Shown: piece after piece, positions 1 to 7,370 of the stretch
Layout: each line of letters begins with the position of its first letter
How positions within the stretch are numbered: position 1 is the first letter of the stretch
Source of the DNA: CADEED01 sp964444835
GTDB lineage: Bacteria > Pseudomonadota > Gammaproteobacteria > Steroidobacterales > Steroidobacteraceae
NCBI GenBank assembly: GCA_964444835.1
Contig: CAYUIT010000077.1
Coordinates: 1 to 12,514, forward strand
Length of the DNA stretch: 12,514 nt
Direction: 5' to 3'
Notes under the pieces: model-generated
What the model was told of the DNA's origin: nothing
Database searches by the model: none
Seen by the model: only the letters and a program-made list of their open reading frames with translations
Program-made: the position numbers and the translations under genes

Positions 1-51
1 CACGGTCGCATCATGCGTTACTCGTTGAACAAACCGGGCGGCTCTGCATGA
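1..51 (+). CDS. 3' end of an upstream gene (partial)
   Basis: An open frame enters from the left edge and reads HGRIMRYSLNKPGGSA before a TGA at 49-51. The stop overlaps the ATG of the next gene in an ATGA arrangement, typical of translationally coupled genes in one operon, which supports this frame being real. Only 16 residues are visible. The tail GRIMRY vaguely resembles the closing strand of amidohydrolase or acylase-type enzymes (GRVLR), but that is too little to name a product. Confidence 0.5.
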   Translation, partial: HGRIMRYSLNKPGGSA

Positions 52-1850
52 AGCGTCTGTTGTTAGGCGCGCTGCTCCTCGCGAGCGCAGCCCACGCGCA
101 GCCCACCTCGTCGCCGGCTGATGCTCTACTCGAGTTCCTCGATGGCGCGTACCTGCGAATGCTGGCTAACAACCCATCGCTCGCAACGGCGCAAGGTGAC
201 AGCACCGGCAATGATCGCTGGGAAGACCTGTCCGATCGCGGCCTCGCGGCCGACGCCGCACTGGCCCGCCGCGAACTGCGAACCTTGCAGCGCCGCTTCG
301 ATCCCGCCCAGCTCGATGCGGCTTCGCAGCTGCAGTACCGGGTGTTCGTCGCACAGCAGCAGCTCATGCTCGACCGCTACGTGTGGCGCAATCACCTCTA
401 CCCGCTCAACCAAATCGTCGGCCCGCATGTTGACGTGCCGCGCACGCTCGTGAGCCAGCCCGTGCGCTCAGCCGACGAGGCTCGCGCGTATATCCGCCGG
501 GTGCGCGCGACGCGCGCGCATCTTGCGGGGCTCGTGAGTCGGCTGCAGGCGCAGGCCCGTCTCGGCATCTATCTACCCAAGAGCATTTATCCGATCTTGC
601 TGAGCCAGACGCGCGGCGTCATTGCGGGCGCACCGCATGGGACCGAGGGCGACAGCCCAATTGCGAGCGACTTTCGGCGTAAGCTGGCCGCTCTCGAGCT
701 ACCACAGGCTGAGCGCGCGGCCCTCGAATCCGCTTTGCATGACGCGCTGTTGCGTGAGTTGCAACCCGCGTATCAGCAACTGATTGCGACTTTCGAAGCG
801 CACGCCGCGCGTACGCCGATCGATGCCGGCGTCTGGCAATTGCCGCGCGGCGCGGAGTTCTATAGCTTTTTGCTGCGCCAATTCACCACGACCGATATCG
901 CCGCAGAGCGCGTTCACGAGCTCGGGCTTGCCGAAGTCGCACGCGTTCAAGACGAAATGCGCACCATCATGCGCGAGGTTGGCCACACCGGCGATCTCAA
1001 GAGCTTCATGCAGCAGCTCAAGAGCGACCCACGCTTTTTCCTGCGCGATGACGCCGCAGGTCGCACCGCGTACTTGGAGCGCGCGCGCAATATCGTGGCG
1101 GGCATGCAAGCACGCTTGCCGGAAGTATTCTTGACACCCCCGCCGCTGCCCCTCGAAGTGCGTGCGACCGAGCCGTATCGCACCGCGGGCGCTCCGTCAG
1201 GCTTCTACGAAGCGGGCACGCCCGATGGACGCCGCCCCGGCACGGTGTATCTCAACCTCGAGCGCCTCGATACGCGCCCACTCTACGACTTGGAGTGGCT
1301 GCTGTATCACGAGGCATTGCCCGGCCATCACCTACAAATTTCGACGATCTTGGTCGACCGCTCCGTGCCGCGCTTGCGCAAAGTCAATCGCTGGTGGCAA
1401 GACACGGCGTTCGTCGAGGGCTGGGGGTTGTATGCCGAACGCCTCGCACGCGAGATGGGGTTCTACCAAGATCCGTATGCAAACTTTGGCCGCTTGTCGG
1501 GTGAGCTGTGGCGTGCGACACGGCTCGTCGTCGATTCCGGTTTGCACTCAAAACGTTGGTCGCGCGAGCAAGCGATTCAGTATCTCGACGAGCACACGCC
1601 AAGCCCGCGCTCGAGCAATGAACAAGCCGTGGATCGCTATCTCGCCGTGCCTGGCCAAGCCACGGCCTTCACCGTCGGCATGCTGCAGATCCTCGAAGAG
1701 CGTGAACGGGCCAAGCGCGAACTCGGCACGCGCTTCGATTTGCGCGAGTTTCATGCCACCTTATTGCGCAGTGGCTACTTGCCGTTGTGGGCCATGCGCG
1801 AAAATGTCACGGCGTGGATTGCGGCCGAGACGGCGGCAGCGCCGCACTGA
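48..1850 (+). CDS. Exported DUF885-family protein (putative metallohydrolase), Sec signal
   Basis: A 600-residue protein of the DUF885 family (PF05960), full length for that family. Residues 1-17 form a Sec signal peptide (KR, a run of Leu/Ala, then SAAHA before the likely cleavage site), so it should act in the periplasm. The family signature is clear: His421-Glu422-Ala-Leu-Pro-Gly-His427-His428, followed by FVEGWGLYAERL with Glu457 and Glu464. This His/Glu arrangement resembles zinc-peptidase active sites; DUF885 proteins are treated as putative metallopeptidases or amide hydrolases, but I cannot give a substrate. The ATG overlaps the stop of the preceding frame and has no strong Shine-Dalgarno, so translation is probably coupled to the upstream gene. 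A paralogue with identical motif spacing lies at 4935-6731. The last 44 bp overlap the oppositely transcribed symporter gene. Confidence 0.9.
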   Translation: MKRLLLGALLLASAAHAQPTSSPADALLEFLDGAYLRMLANNPSLATAQGDSTGNDRWEDLSDRGLAADAALARRELRTLQRRFDPAQLDAASQLQYRVFVAQQQLMLDRYVWRNHLYPLNQIVGPHVDVPRTLVSQPVRSADEARAYIRRVRATRAHLAGLVSRLQAQARLGIYLPKSIYPILLSQTRGVIAGAPHGTEGDSPIASDFRRKLAALELPQAERAALESALHDALLRELQPAYQQLIATFEAHAARTPIDAGVWQLPRGAEFYSFLLRQFTTTDIAAERVHELGLAEVARVQDEMRTIMREVGHTGDLKSFMQQLKSDPRFFLRDDAAGRTAYLERARNIVAGMQARLPEVFLTPPPLPLEVRATEPYRTAGAPSGFYEAGTPDGRRPGTVYLNLERLDTRPLYDLEWLLYHEALPGHHLQISTILVDRSVPRLRKVNRWWQDTAFVEGWGLYAERLAREMGFYQDPYANFGRLSGELWRATRLVVDSGLHSKRWSREQAIQYLDEHTPSPRSSNEQAVDRYLAVPGQATAFTVGMLQILEERERAKRELGTRFDLREFHATLLRSGYLPLWAMRENVTAWIAAETAAAPH

Positions 1851-3255
1851 CCAGCACCGCGACAGCGGCATTGATCAACAGCGCGACGAGGCCGGAATCC
1901 CACTCCGGCAGCAGCGCTTGCCAGAATGCGGCGATCGGCGGCACGAGCAAGACGCAATAGCCCACGACCATACCCGCAAACACACCTAGCGCGCGTGTGC
2001 GCGGCCACAGGAACGCCAAAAACACGCCCGGCGCGAGCATGCCAATGGCCGCGTAAGCGGCGAGACCGACATCGACGAGCGACTTGTTAGTTGTCAGTGT
2101 AAGCCAGGCAGCGGCGCCAGCGAATACCAGCATCGCGCCACGGGACCACCACAGCACGGCACCATCGGGGAGATCCGGCTTGAGCGGCAAAACGACGTTG
2201 CGTCCGAAGATGGTGGCCGCGCCCAACAACAGGATCGAGCCCGGAACGAGCGCGAGCAACGACACGGCGCCCGCAAACAGCCCGACCGCCCAGGCCGGGT
2301 ACTGGTCCGTGACCAACTGCAGCAGCACGCCATTCGAATTGCCATCGGGTGGTTGCGTCCCGGCAATCAATGCCGCGAAGCCCAACAGAATGATGAAGAA
2401 GTAGCACAGCGAATACAGCGGCTGCCACAGCGTATTGCGACGGATCGCTTGGACACCGTTGGCCGCGAACACGAGTTGAAACATGTGCGGGAAAATCCAC
2501 GTGCCGAGTGCGACATTGAGCGCCGCCGTCATGAGCCATGTGGTCGTGAGATTCGCCTCGGGCTTCAACCCCGGAAACGTACCGAGCGTCGGATACTGCT
2601 CTTGCGCGAGCCGATAGACATCGAGCATCGAACTCGCGCCAACGCGATCCGCGATCGTGACTGCGAGCCCAACCACCGCGAAGATCATCAGCACGTCTTT
2701 GACGCCCGCCGCGAACGCAGCCGAGCGCAAGCCGGCCACGTAAACGAAGACCAGCATGACGGCGACGGCGGCGAGTGTCGCTTGCAGCGGCGTGACTTCC
2801 GGGCCGATCGTCATACGCACGATCAGCGACAACGCCGTCAATTGAATCTGCACATACATCACCAACGCGGCGATGCCAGCGAGACCGACGAAGACCGCGA
2901 GCGACTTCGCGCCATAGCGGTGTGCAAAGAAGTCCGCCTGGGTGACGAGCCCATGGCGCCGACCGGCTTCCCAAATCTGCGGTGTTAGCCAGTAGCCGAG
3001 CGCGCACGCCAGCGAGACGGAGGTAAATGCGATGTAGGCCGGTGCACCAAACGCCCAGGCATAGCCGGCAATGCCGAGCACGGCAAATGTCGTGTAGATC
3101 TCGCCCGCATTGACGAACCAGAAGATCCACGAACCAAAGCGTCGCCCGCCGATCGCCCACTCATCCATCGAGCGGCCGCGCGCTTGGCGCGCGGAGTACC
3201 ACAGACTGCCAATCATCGTGCCGAGCACGACGGCGAGACACAGCCACAGCGTCAC
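1807..3255 (-). CDS. Sodium:solute symporter family (SSS) transporter
   Basis: A 482-residue, highly hydrophobic inner-membrane protein with about 12-13 membrane spans, the usual size for the SSS (SLC5-like) family, which couples Na+ entry to uptake of sugars, carboxylates, amino acids or peptides. Family-like stretches are DEWAIGGRRFG (31-41) leading into GEIYTTFAVLGIAGYAW (51-67), GTWIFPHMFQ (251-260), and LVPGSILLLGAATIFGRNVV (336-355), which matches the span carrying the second sodium site, with Ser340 as a candidate ligand. The start is GTG at 3255; a GAGG Shine-Dalgarno lies five bases upstream and overlaps the end of the DUF3311 gene, suggesting coupling. It is the last gene of an operon with that small protein and the exported amidohydrolase, so it probably imports a product of the periplasmic hydrolases. 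The substrate is unknown. Its final codons overlap the convergent DUF885 gene. Confidence 0.9.
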   Translation of the reverse strand: MTLWLCLAVVLGTMIGSLWYSARQARGRSMDEWAIGGRRFGSWIFWFVNAGEIYTTFAVLGIAGYAWAFGAPAYIAFTSVSLACALGYWLTPQIWEAGRRHGLVTQADFFAHRYGAKSLAVFVGLAGIAALVMYVQIQLTALSLIVRMTIGPEVTPLQATLAAVAVMLVFVYVAGLRSAAFAAGVKDVLMIFAVVGLAVTIADRVGASSMLDVYRLAQEQYPTLGTFPGLKPEANLTTTWLMTAALNVALGTWIFPHMFQLVFAANGVQAIRRNTLWQPLYSLCYFFIILLGFAALIAGTQPPDGNSNGVLLQLVTDQYPAWAVGLFAGAVSLLALVPGSILLLGAATIFGRNVVLPLKPDLPDGAVLWWSRGAMLVFAGAAAWLTLTTNKSLVDVGLAAYAAIGMLAPGVFLAFLWPRTRALGVFAGMVVGYCVLLVPPIAAFWQALLPEWDSGLVALLINAAVAVLVSAALPPSRPQSTP

Positions 3256-3262
3256 GTGTGCC

Positions 3263-3487
3263 TCAAGAGTCGTTAGCAGCGTACGCGGCGTCGAGCCGCC
3301 GGTCGATAACGAAGACGTAGCCGATGACCGCCGTCGTCACGAGAATGCCGAGCATCTGCCACACGAGCGGAAACGGTAGCGACAACGGCCGTAACGCGAC
3401 GTCGTTCACGAACGGTACCGCGGCGACTTGCCAGACGAACGGCACCAGCAACCACCAGCGATGTGCGCGCGACGGGGCGTTACTCAC
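3263..3487 (-). CDS. DUF3311-family small membrane protein, likely symporter partner
   Basis: A 74-residue protein with two predicted membrane spans (about residues 11-28 and 41-61). The WWLLVPFVWQVAAVPFVND pattern, then LPFPLVWQMLGILV, matches DUF3311 (PF11755), small proteins regularly encoded directly before an SSS transporter and thought to be an accessory subunit, comparable in position to YhdT beside PanF. The start is GTG at 3487, two bases after the TGA of the amidohydrolase gene, with a GGAG ribosome-binding site inside that gene's end. The downstream symporter gene begins seven bases after this gene's stop. Both small spacings and the two GTG starts point to tight translational coupling. 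The actual molecular role of DUF3311 proteins is not established. Confidence 0.85.
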   Translation of the reverse strand: MSNAPSRAHRWWLLVPFVWQVAAVPFVNDVALRPLSLPFPLVWQMLGILVTTAVIGYVFVIDRRLDAAYAANDS

Positions 3488-3489
3488 GA

Positions 3490-4845
3490 TCAGTACACTC
3501 CGCTCGCGATCACCGAGGCGGGATCCGCATCGTTGCGGTACACACGCCCGCCCTTGATCACCACCGATAGCGTGCGTAGCGCCCGGACATTCTGCGTCGG
3601 ATCGGCGTCGAGCGCGATGAGGTCGGCGAACTTACCCGGCGCAACAGCGCCAAGGTCTTGCTCCGCACCTAACATCTTTGCTGTGTTGACGGTGGCGCTG
3701 CGCAACGCTTGTAGAGGTGTCATGCCTGCCTCGTTGTACAGCTCGATCTCGCGAATCGAGGCTACCGTGCCCTCGTTCGGCTCGAAGGGAAACTGGTCGC
3801 TGCCCATCGCGATGTTGACGCCGCTCTTGATGGCCGACTGCAACGCGGCCCAGTGCGACTTACCTACCATCTTGACGCGCGCGAGATAGAACGGCGTCGA
3901 GCCGATCTTTTGGAAGAACTCCATCGCGCCGGCTTGGCTCACGACGATCGTCGGGACGTACCACGCCCCTTTCTCGCGCATCTTGCGAAACACATCGTCA
4001 TTCAAAAAGTACCCGTGTTCGAAGCTATCGACGCCAGCTTCGAGCGCATCGAGCGTGGCACTGATGGAACCCGTGTGTGCCGCCACCTTGACGCCTTGCC
4101 GATGTGCGGTATCGGTGGCCGCGCGCATCTCCTCGACAGTCATATCGGCGGCCGAGATATCGCCCGTGCTCGCGATGCCACGTGAGATCATGATCTTGAC
4201 CCACTTCGCGCCTAACAAGATCTGCCGTCGTGTTTCTTGACGCACCTCATCTGGACCATCAATGCCGTCGAACACTTTCTCTGAACTATGGCCGCCCGTC
4301 GGCACGATCGGTCGGCCTGCGGGAAAGATCCGCGGCCCCCAATGCTCACCTTTGTCGATCGCCGCTTTCAGCGCAAAGATTGCGTCGCGGCTCTCGCCGG
4401 GCGTGCGCACGGTGGTCGTTCCTGCGAGCAATGAGCGACGCGCGTTGCCCGCCATACGCAAGGCCAATGCACCGTCGGTCTCATCCGCGGTCTCTTGAAA
4501 CGCAGCGCCCGGTAAACGCAAGCCAAAATGCGTATGCATGTTCATGAGGCCAGGCATCAGCCACTTGCCCGGCAACCTCAGTTGCCGCGCACCTTCCGGG
4601 ATGGGCACTTGCGCCGCAGTACCGACGGCGACGACGCGCTCGCCCTTGATCACCACGACCGCATCGCGAATCGGCGCGCCGCCTTCGAGATTGACGACAT
4701 TCGCACCCGTGATCACCCACACATCAGCACTCGGCGCTTGCGCCTGCGTGATGCCTACGCTGGCAAAGGCAAGAACAAGCCCCATCAGCAAGCGTGCCGC
4801 CGCTGTTCGAGTGGTCCACTGGCGTGCGTGCGTGGCGTGCTGCAT
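3490..4845 (-). CDS. Exported metal-dependent amidohydrolase (imidazolonepropionase/prolidase-like)
   Basis: A 451-residue member of the amidohydrolase superfamily. The start chosen is ATG at 4845 because a GGGGAGAG ribosome-binding site lies just upstream and a signal peptide follows (Arg-containing start, hydrophobic core near residues 19-32, TQAQA at 33-37). The open frame extends further upstream, but that extension looks non-coding. All expected metal ligands are visible: HTH at 104-106, Lys217 in KWVKIM (candidate carbamylated lysine), His257 (VAAHTGS), His277 (SFEHGYF) and Asp350 (MGSD), plus a GGH motif at 184-186. The C-terminal GAVAPGKFADLIALD is the usual return to the small beta domain. 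Relatives include Xaa-Pro/Xaa-Arg dipeptidases and other amide hydrolases, so a periplasmic dipeptidase or N-acyl amino acid hydrolase is plausible; the exact substrate is not readable. It is the first gene of an operon with DUF3311 and the sodium symporter. Confidence 0.9.
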   Translation of the reverse strand: MQHATHARQWTTRTAAARLLMGLVLAFASVGITQAQAPSADVWVITGANVVNLEGGAPIRDAVVVIKGERVVAVGTAAQVPIPEGARQLRLPGKWLMPGLMNMHTHFGLRLPGAAFQETADETDGALALRMAGNARRSLLAGTTTVRTPGESRDAIFALKAAIDKGEHWGPRIFPAGRPIVPTGGHSSEKVFDGIDGPDEVRQETRRQILLGAKWVKIMISRGIASTGDISAADMTVEEMRAATDTAHRQGVKVAAHTGSISATLDALEAGVDSFEHGYFLNDDVFRKMREKGAWYVPTIVVSQAGAMEFFQKIGSTPFYLARVKMVGKSHWAALQSAIKSGVNIAMGSDQFPFEPNEGTVASIREIELYNEAGMTPLQALRSATVNTAKMLGAEQDLGAVAPGKFADLIALDADPTQNVRALRTLSVVIKGGRVYRNDADPASVIASGVY

Positions 4846-4934
4846 GCGATCTCTCCCCTGATGCCTCGCGGCTGTTATCCGGCTAGAGTACCGAGCAACT
4901 CGCTCCGATGCCACGCAGAGTTCAAAGGCAACGC
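4846..4934. promoter_or_regulatory. Divergent promoter region between amidohydrolase operon and second DUF885 gene
   Basis: This 89 bp gap separates two divergent genes and must hold both starts of transcription. TAGAGT at 4884-4889 on the + strand is a reasonable -10 match for the rightward gene; read on the - strand the same site is ACTCTA, within TACTCT (4890-4885), about 40 bases before the leftward ATG. No convincing -35 hexamer is visible for either direction. Ribosome-binding sites are GGGGAGAG for the leftward gene and AAAGG (4925-4929) for the rightward gene. Motif positions are read directly; promoter function is inferred. Confidence 0.35.
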
Positions 4935-6731
4935 ATGACGACCACGACCCTTTCGCGACGCGCCGCACTTCTCTCGATGGCTGCCACGACGGCGTGGGCC
5001 GTTGCACCGCGCAGCTGGGGCGCCGATTCCGCAAGCGCTCGCCTGCGCGCGTTGATTGATGCGAGCGACGCAGCAGCGCTACGCCTCGACCCAACACCGC
5101 GCGTCGCCCCGCAATGGAGCGACGGTGTGGAACCGTTCATCGATCCGCTGAGCGATCGCTATCGCGACGCCATCGAGCGGCGCGCGCGAGTCGATCGCGA
5201 TGGGCTGCGGCGCATCGATCCTCGCGAGCTCAATGCTGTCGAGCGAATCGCATACGACGTCTTCGCGCATCGCAATCGCCGTCAACTCGAGCGCCTCGAC
5301 TCTGGGGTCGCTGACATTCAACGCTGGGTACCGCTCGACTCCTCGTTTGGGCTCCATGTCGAACTCCCCGACTACGTCGCGGGCACCGGCGCTCCCTTTG
5401 CCACGTTGGCTGACTACGACGCGGGTGTGCGTCGTTTGGCAGGCTTCGCGGCATACCTCGCATCGCTCGTCGCGCGCTCGCGCGAAGGACTGCGAGGCGG
5501 CTACGTGCAGTCGCAGATCGTCGTACAGAAGGTCATCGATCAGGCTGGCGCCATGCTCGCACTGCCTCGCGATGCGACGCCATTCCACGCCGCGCTGCAG
5601 CGCTTTCCCGAGTCGTTTTCGCCGGCACAGCGAGCGCGCTACGCCCGGCAGTATGCGCGCATGGTCGAGCAACGCGTCTTGCCCGCCTACGGCGCTCTGC
5701 GCGATTTCCTAACCACTGACTACTTACCGCGCGCGAACAGCATTCCAGGACGCGCGGGGCTCAAGGATGGCGCGCAGGTTTATAGTTTCGAACTCGACGA
5801 GCACACCACGATGGCGAGCCGCGCGCGCGACGTGCATCAGCTCGGCGAGCGCGAAGTGGCACGAATCCGCGAGCAGATGAACGAGGTCCGCAGCCAGCTC
5901 AAATTCGCTGGCGAGTTGCCGGAGTTCTTCGAGTTCATTCGCACCGATCCGCAGTTCTACTACACGCGGCCCGAAGACTTGATCGCGCGCATGCACGACA
6001 TCGAAAAGCGGATCTGGGAGGGCATGCCTGCTCAGTTCGCGCGCCGACCGAAGGCGCCGTTCGCGGTCCGAGCGCTACCGACACTCGGCGCACAACGCGG
6101 CACAGGCTACTACCGTCCTGGACCGCCAGATGGCGTTACGCCGGGCGTGCTCTGGTTCAACATGGCGATGCTCAATACCCGCCCGATTCCAACACTCGAA
6201 ACGTTGACGCTTCATGAGGGAATCCCTGGGCATCATTACCAGATCACGTTGGCGCTCGAAGACGCGTCACTGCCACCCATTCTGCGCTTTGGCAATCTCA
6301 CGGCATTCTCCGAGGGATGGGGTCTCTATGCTGAATCGTTAGGGCGTGACCTAGGGATGTTCGCAGATCCGTATCAATGGTTCGGGCATCTCGATATGGC
6401 GATGCTGCGCGCGGTTCGATTGGTCGTCGACACGGGCTTACACGCCGATGGATGGCAACGCCAGCAAGCGATCGACTACATGCTCGCGAATACGTCGATG
6501 GCGCAGCGCGATGTGGAAGTCGAAGTGGATCGTTACATCGCCCTGCCCGGCCAAGCATGCGCGTACAAAATTGGCGAGTTGCAGATCCGTGGGCTGCGCG
6601 AGCGGGCTACGCAGGCGCTCGGCGCGCGCTTCGATGTGAAAGCGTTTCACGCACAAGTCCTGGACACTGGCGCGCTGCCACTCGCGGTGCTCGCCGCAAA
6701 GATCGAGCGCTGGACGACCGCACCCGCTTAG
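4935..6731 (+). CDS. Exported DUF885-family protein (putative metallohydrolase), Tat-type signal
   Basis: A 598-residue DUF885 protein, paralogous to the one at 48-1850. I start it at ATG 4935 because AAAGG lies six bases upstream and the protein then opens with a twin-arginine-like signal: LSRRAALL (Arg8-Arg9), a hydrophobic stretch of Ala/Thr/Met/Val to residue 24, and SWGA near 27-30. An in-frame ATG at 4908 would add nine residues but lacks a ribosome-binding site. The motif H427-E428-GIPG-H433-H434 is followed by FSEGWGLYAESL with Glu460 and Glu467, the same spacing as the first copy. Tat export implies folding, perhaps with bound metal or cofactor, before translocation, whereas the other copy looks Sec-exported. 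A hydrolytic role on peptide or amide substrates in the periplasm is inferred from the family and the neighbouring amidohydrolase, symporter and TonB receptor. Confidence 0.9.
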   Translation: MTTTTLSRRAALLSMAATTAWAVAPRSWGADSASARLRALIDASDAAALRLDPTPRVAPQWSDGVEPFIDPLSDRYRDAIERRARVDRDGLRRIDPRELNAVERIAYDVFAHRNRRQLERLDSGVADIQRWVPLDSSFGLHVELPDYVAGTGAPFATLADYDAGVRRLAGFAAYLASLVARSREGLRGGYVQSQIVVQKVIDQAGAMLALPRDATPFHAALQRFPESFSPAQRARYARQYARMVEQRVLPAYGALRDFLTTDYLPRANSIPGRAGLKDGAQVYSFELDEHTTMASRARDVHQLGEREVARIREQMNEVRSQLKFAGELPEFFEFIRTDPQFYYTRPEDLIARMHDIEKRIWEGMPAQFARRPKAPFAVRALPTLGAQRGTGYYRPGPPDGVTPGVLWFNMAMLNTRPIPTLETLTLHEGIPGHHYQITLALEDASLPPILRFGNLTAFSEGWGLYAESLGRDLGMFADPYQWFGHLDMAMLRAVRLVVDTGLHADGWQRQQAIDYMLANTSMAQRDVEVEVDRYIALPGQACAYKIGELQIRGLRERATQALGARFDVKAFHAQVLDTGALPLAVLAAKIERWTTAPA

Positions 6732-6858
6732 TGCGCGCACGCCCGAATTGGGGCGCTCGCCTCCACGCAAAAATCATTGCGTGACCGCCGCGCGTAGCGG
6801 AGACTCTAATGGACGATCACACACGTTCCACGTAAGAGAACGTCACGGGGAGAATTCG
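6732..6858 (+). promoter_or_regulatory. Intergenic leader with inverted repeat and possible promoter for the NTF2-like/receptor unit
   Basis: 127 bp without a gene. It contains a 7-bp perfect inverted repeat, CACGCAA (6764-6770) and TTGCGTG (6777-6783), separated by six bases; this could be an operator or a weak hairpin. ACTCTA at 6803-6808 is the same hexamer seen before the amidohydrolase and MFS genes and could be a -10 region; TTGCGT (6777-6782) lies 19 bases upstream of GACTCT as a poor -35 candidate, and would overlap the repeat. A purine-rich ACGGGGAGAA just before ATG 6859 is the ribosome-binding site. There is no T-tract terminator for the preceding gene. All regulatory roles are inferred. 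Confidence 0.3.
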
Positions 6859-7350
6859 ATGAAGCGATTATCAGGCTGCGTTACGGCAGTCGCGGCCGCG
6901 TTGTGCTTGGTTGTTAGCACGACGGCATCAGCCGAAGTACCGGCGAAGGACACATTGTCGAAGTTCTTCGTGTGGTGGAACACTACGTTCAAGGTGCCTG
7001 GCGGCTATACGGCCGAAGCCTTCAGCCAATGGTTCACGCCCGACGCAACGCTGTATCTCGAGGGTCGCGAGGTCATCAAGGGTGTCGACGGTTGGGCGGC
7101 GCACTTCCAGCGCATTCAAGCCGGCGGCGGGGATGTCGAAATCGTCGTGCCCTTCAAGCAAGTTTTCCAGCGCGGCAACAAGATCTACACCTACCACGTG
7201 ATCCGCAGCCGGCGTGACGGCAAGGTCGCGTGCTCACTTGCAGCGGGGCACGCCGAACTCCGCGGCAACAAGATCGCGACGATCGTGCTCGTGCGCTCGA
7301 CGCTCGATCCCGAGAAGGGACCGCTCGACCCGCAATGCTGGACTCAATAA
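6859..7350 (+). CDS. Exported NTF2/SnoaL-like domain protein
   Basis: A 163-residue protein. ATG 6859 is chosen because a strong GGGGAGAA ribosome-binding site precedes it and a Sec signal peptide follows (MKR, Ala/Leu/Val core, TTASA cleavage near residue 25). The mature part reads like a SnoaL/NTF2-like fold: an N-terminal helix with FFVWWNTTF, then FSQWFTPDATLYLEGREVIKG, a pattern typical of the conical alpha+beta barrel, and further strands ending in HAELRGNKIATIVLV. This family includes small-molecule isomerases, hydrolases and binding proteins, so no reaction can be assigned. It ends 20 bp before the TonB-dependent receptor start, so the two are very probably co-transcribed. Small NTF2-like proteins next to TonB receptors suggest a periplasmic binding or processing step for the imported compound. 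Cys7 and Cys16 lie in the signal peptide; two more Cys remain in the mature part. Confidence 0.75.
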   Translation: MKRLSGCVTAVAAALCLVVSTTASAEVPAKDTLSKFFVWWNTTFKVPGGYTAEAFSQWFTPDATLYLEGREVIKGVDGWAAHFQRIQAGGGDVEIVVPFKQVFQRGNKIYTYHVIRSRRDGKVACSLAAGHAELRGNKIATIVLVRSTLDPEKGPLDPQCWTQ

Positions 7351-7370
7351 CGCTCTCTCAAGGACTCACC

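Noticed and set aside
1162..1989. A 275-codon + strand frame overlapping the end of the first DUF885 gene
   Set aside because: The overlapping DUF885 frame has the catalytic motifs; this frame is an Arg/Ala/Ser-rich shadow.
2087..3160. A 357-codon open frame on the - strand inside the symporter gene, in another frame
   Set aside because: The symporter frame shows clear membrane spans and family motifs; this one is Arg-rich with no domain pattern.
4846..5097. An upstream extension of the amidohydrolase by 84 codons
   Set aside because: It would overlap the divergent DUF885 gene, is Arg/Ser-rich, and the internal ATG at 4845 has a strong ribosome-binding site and a signal peptide.
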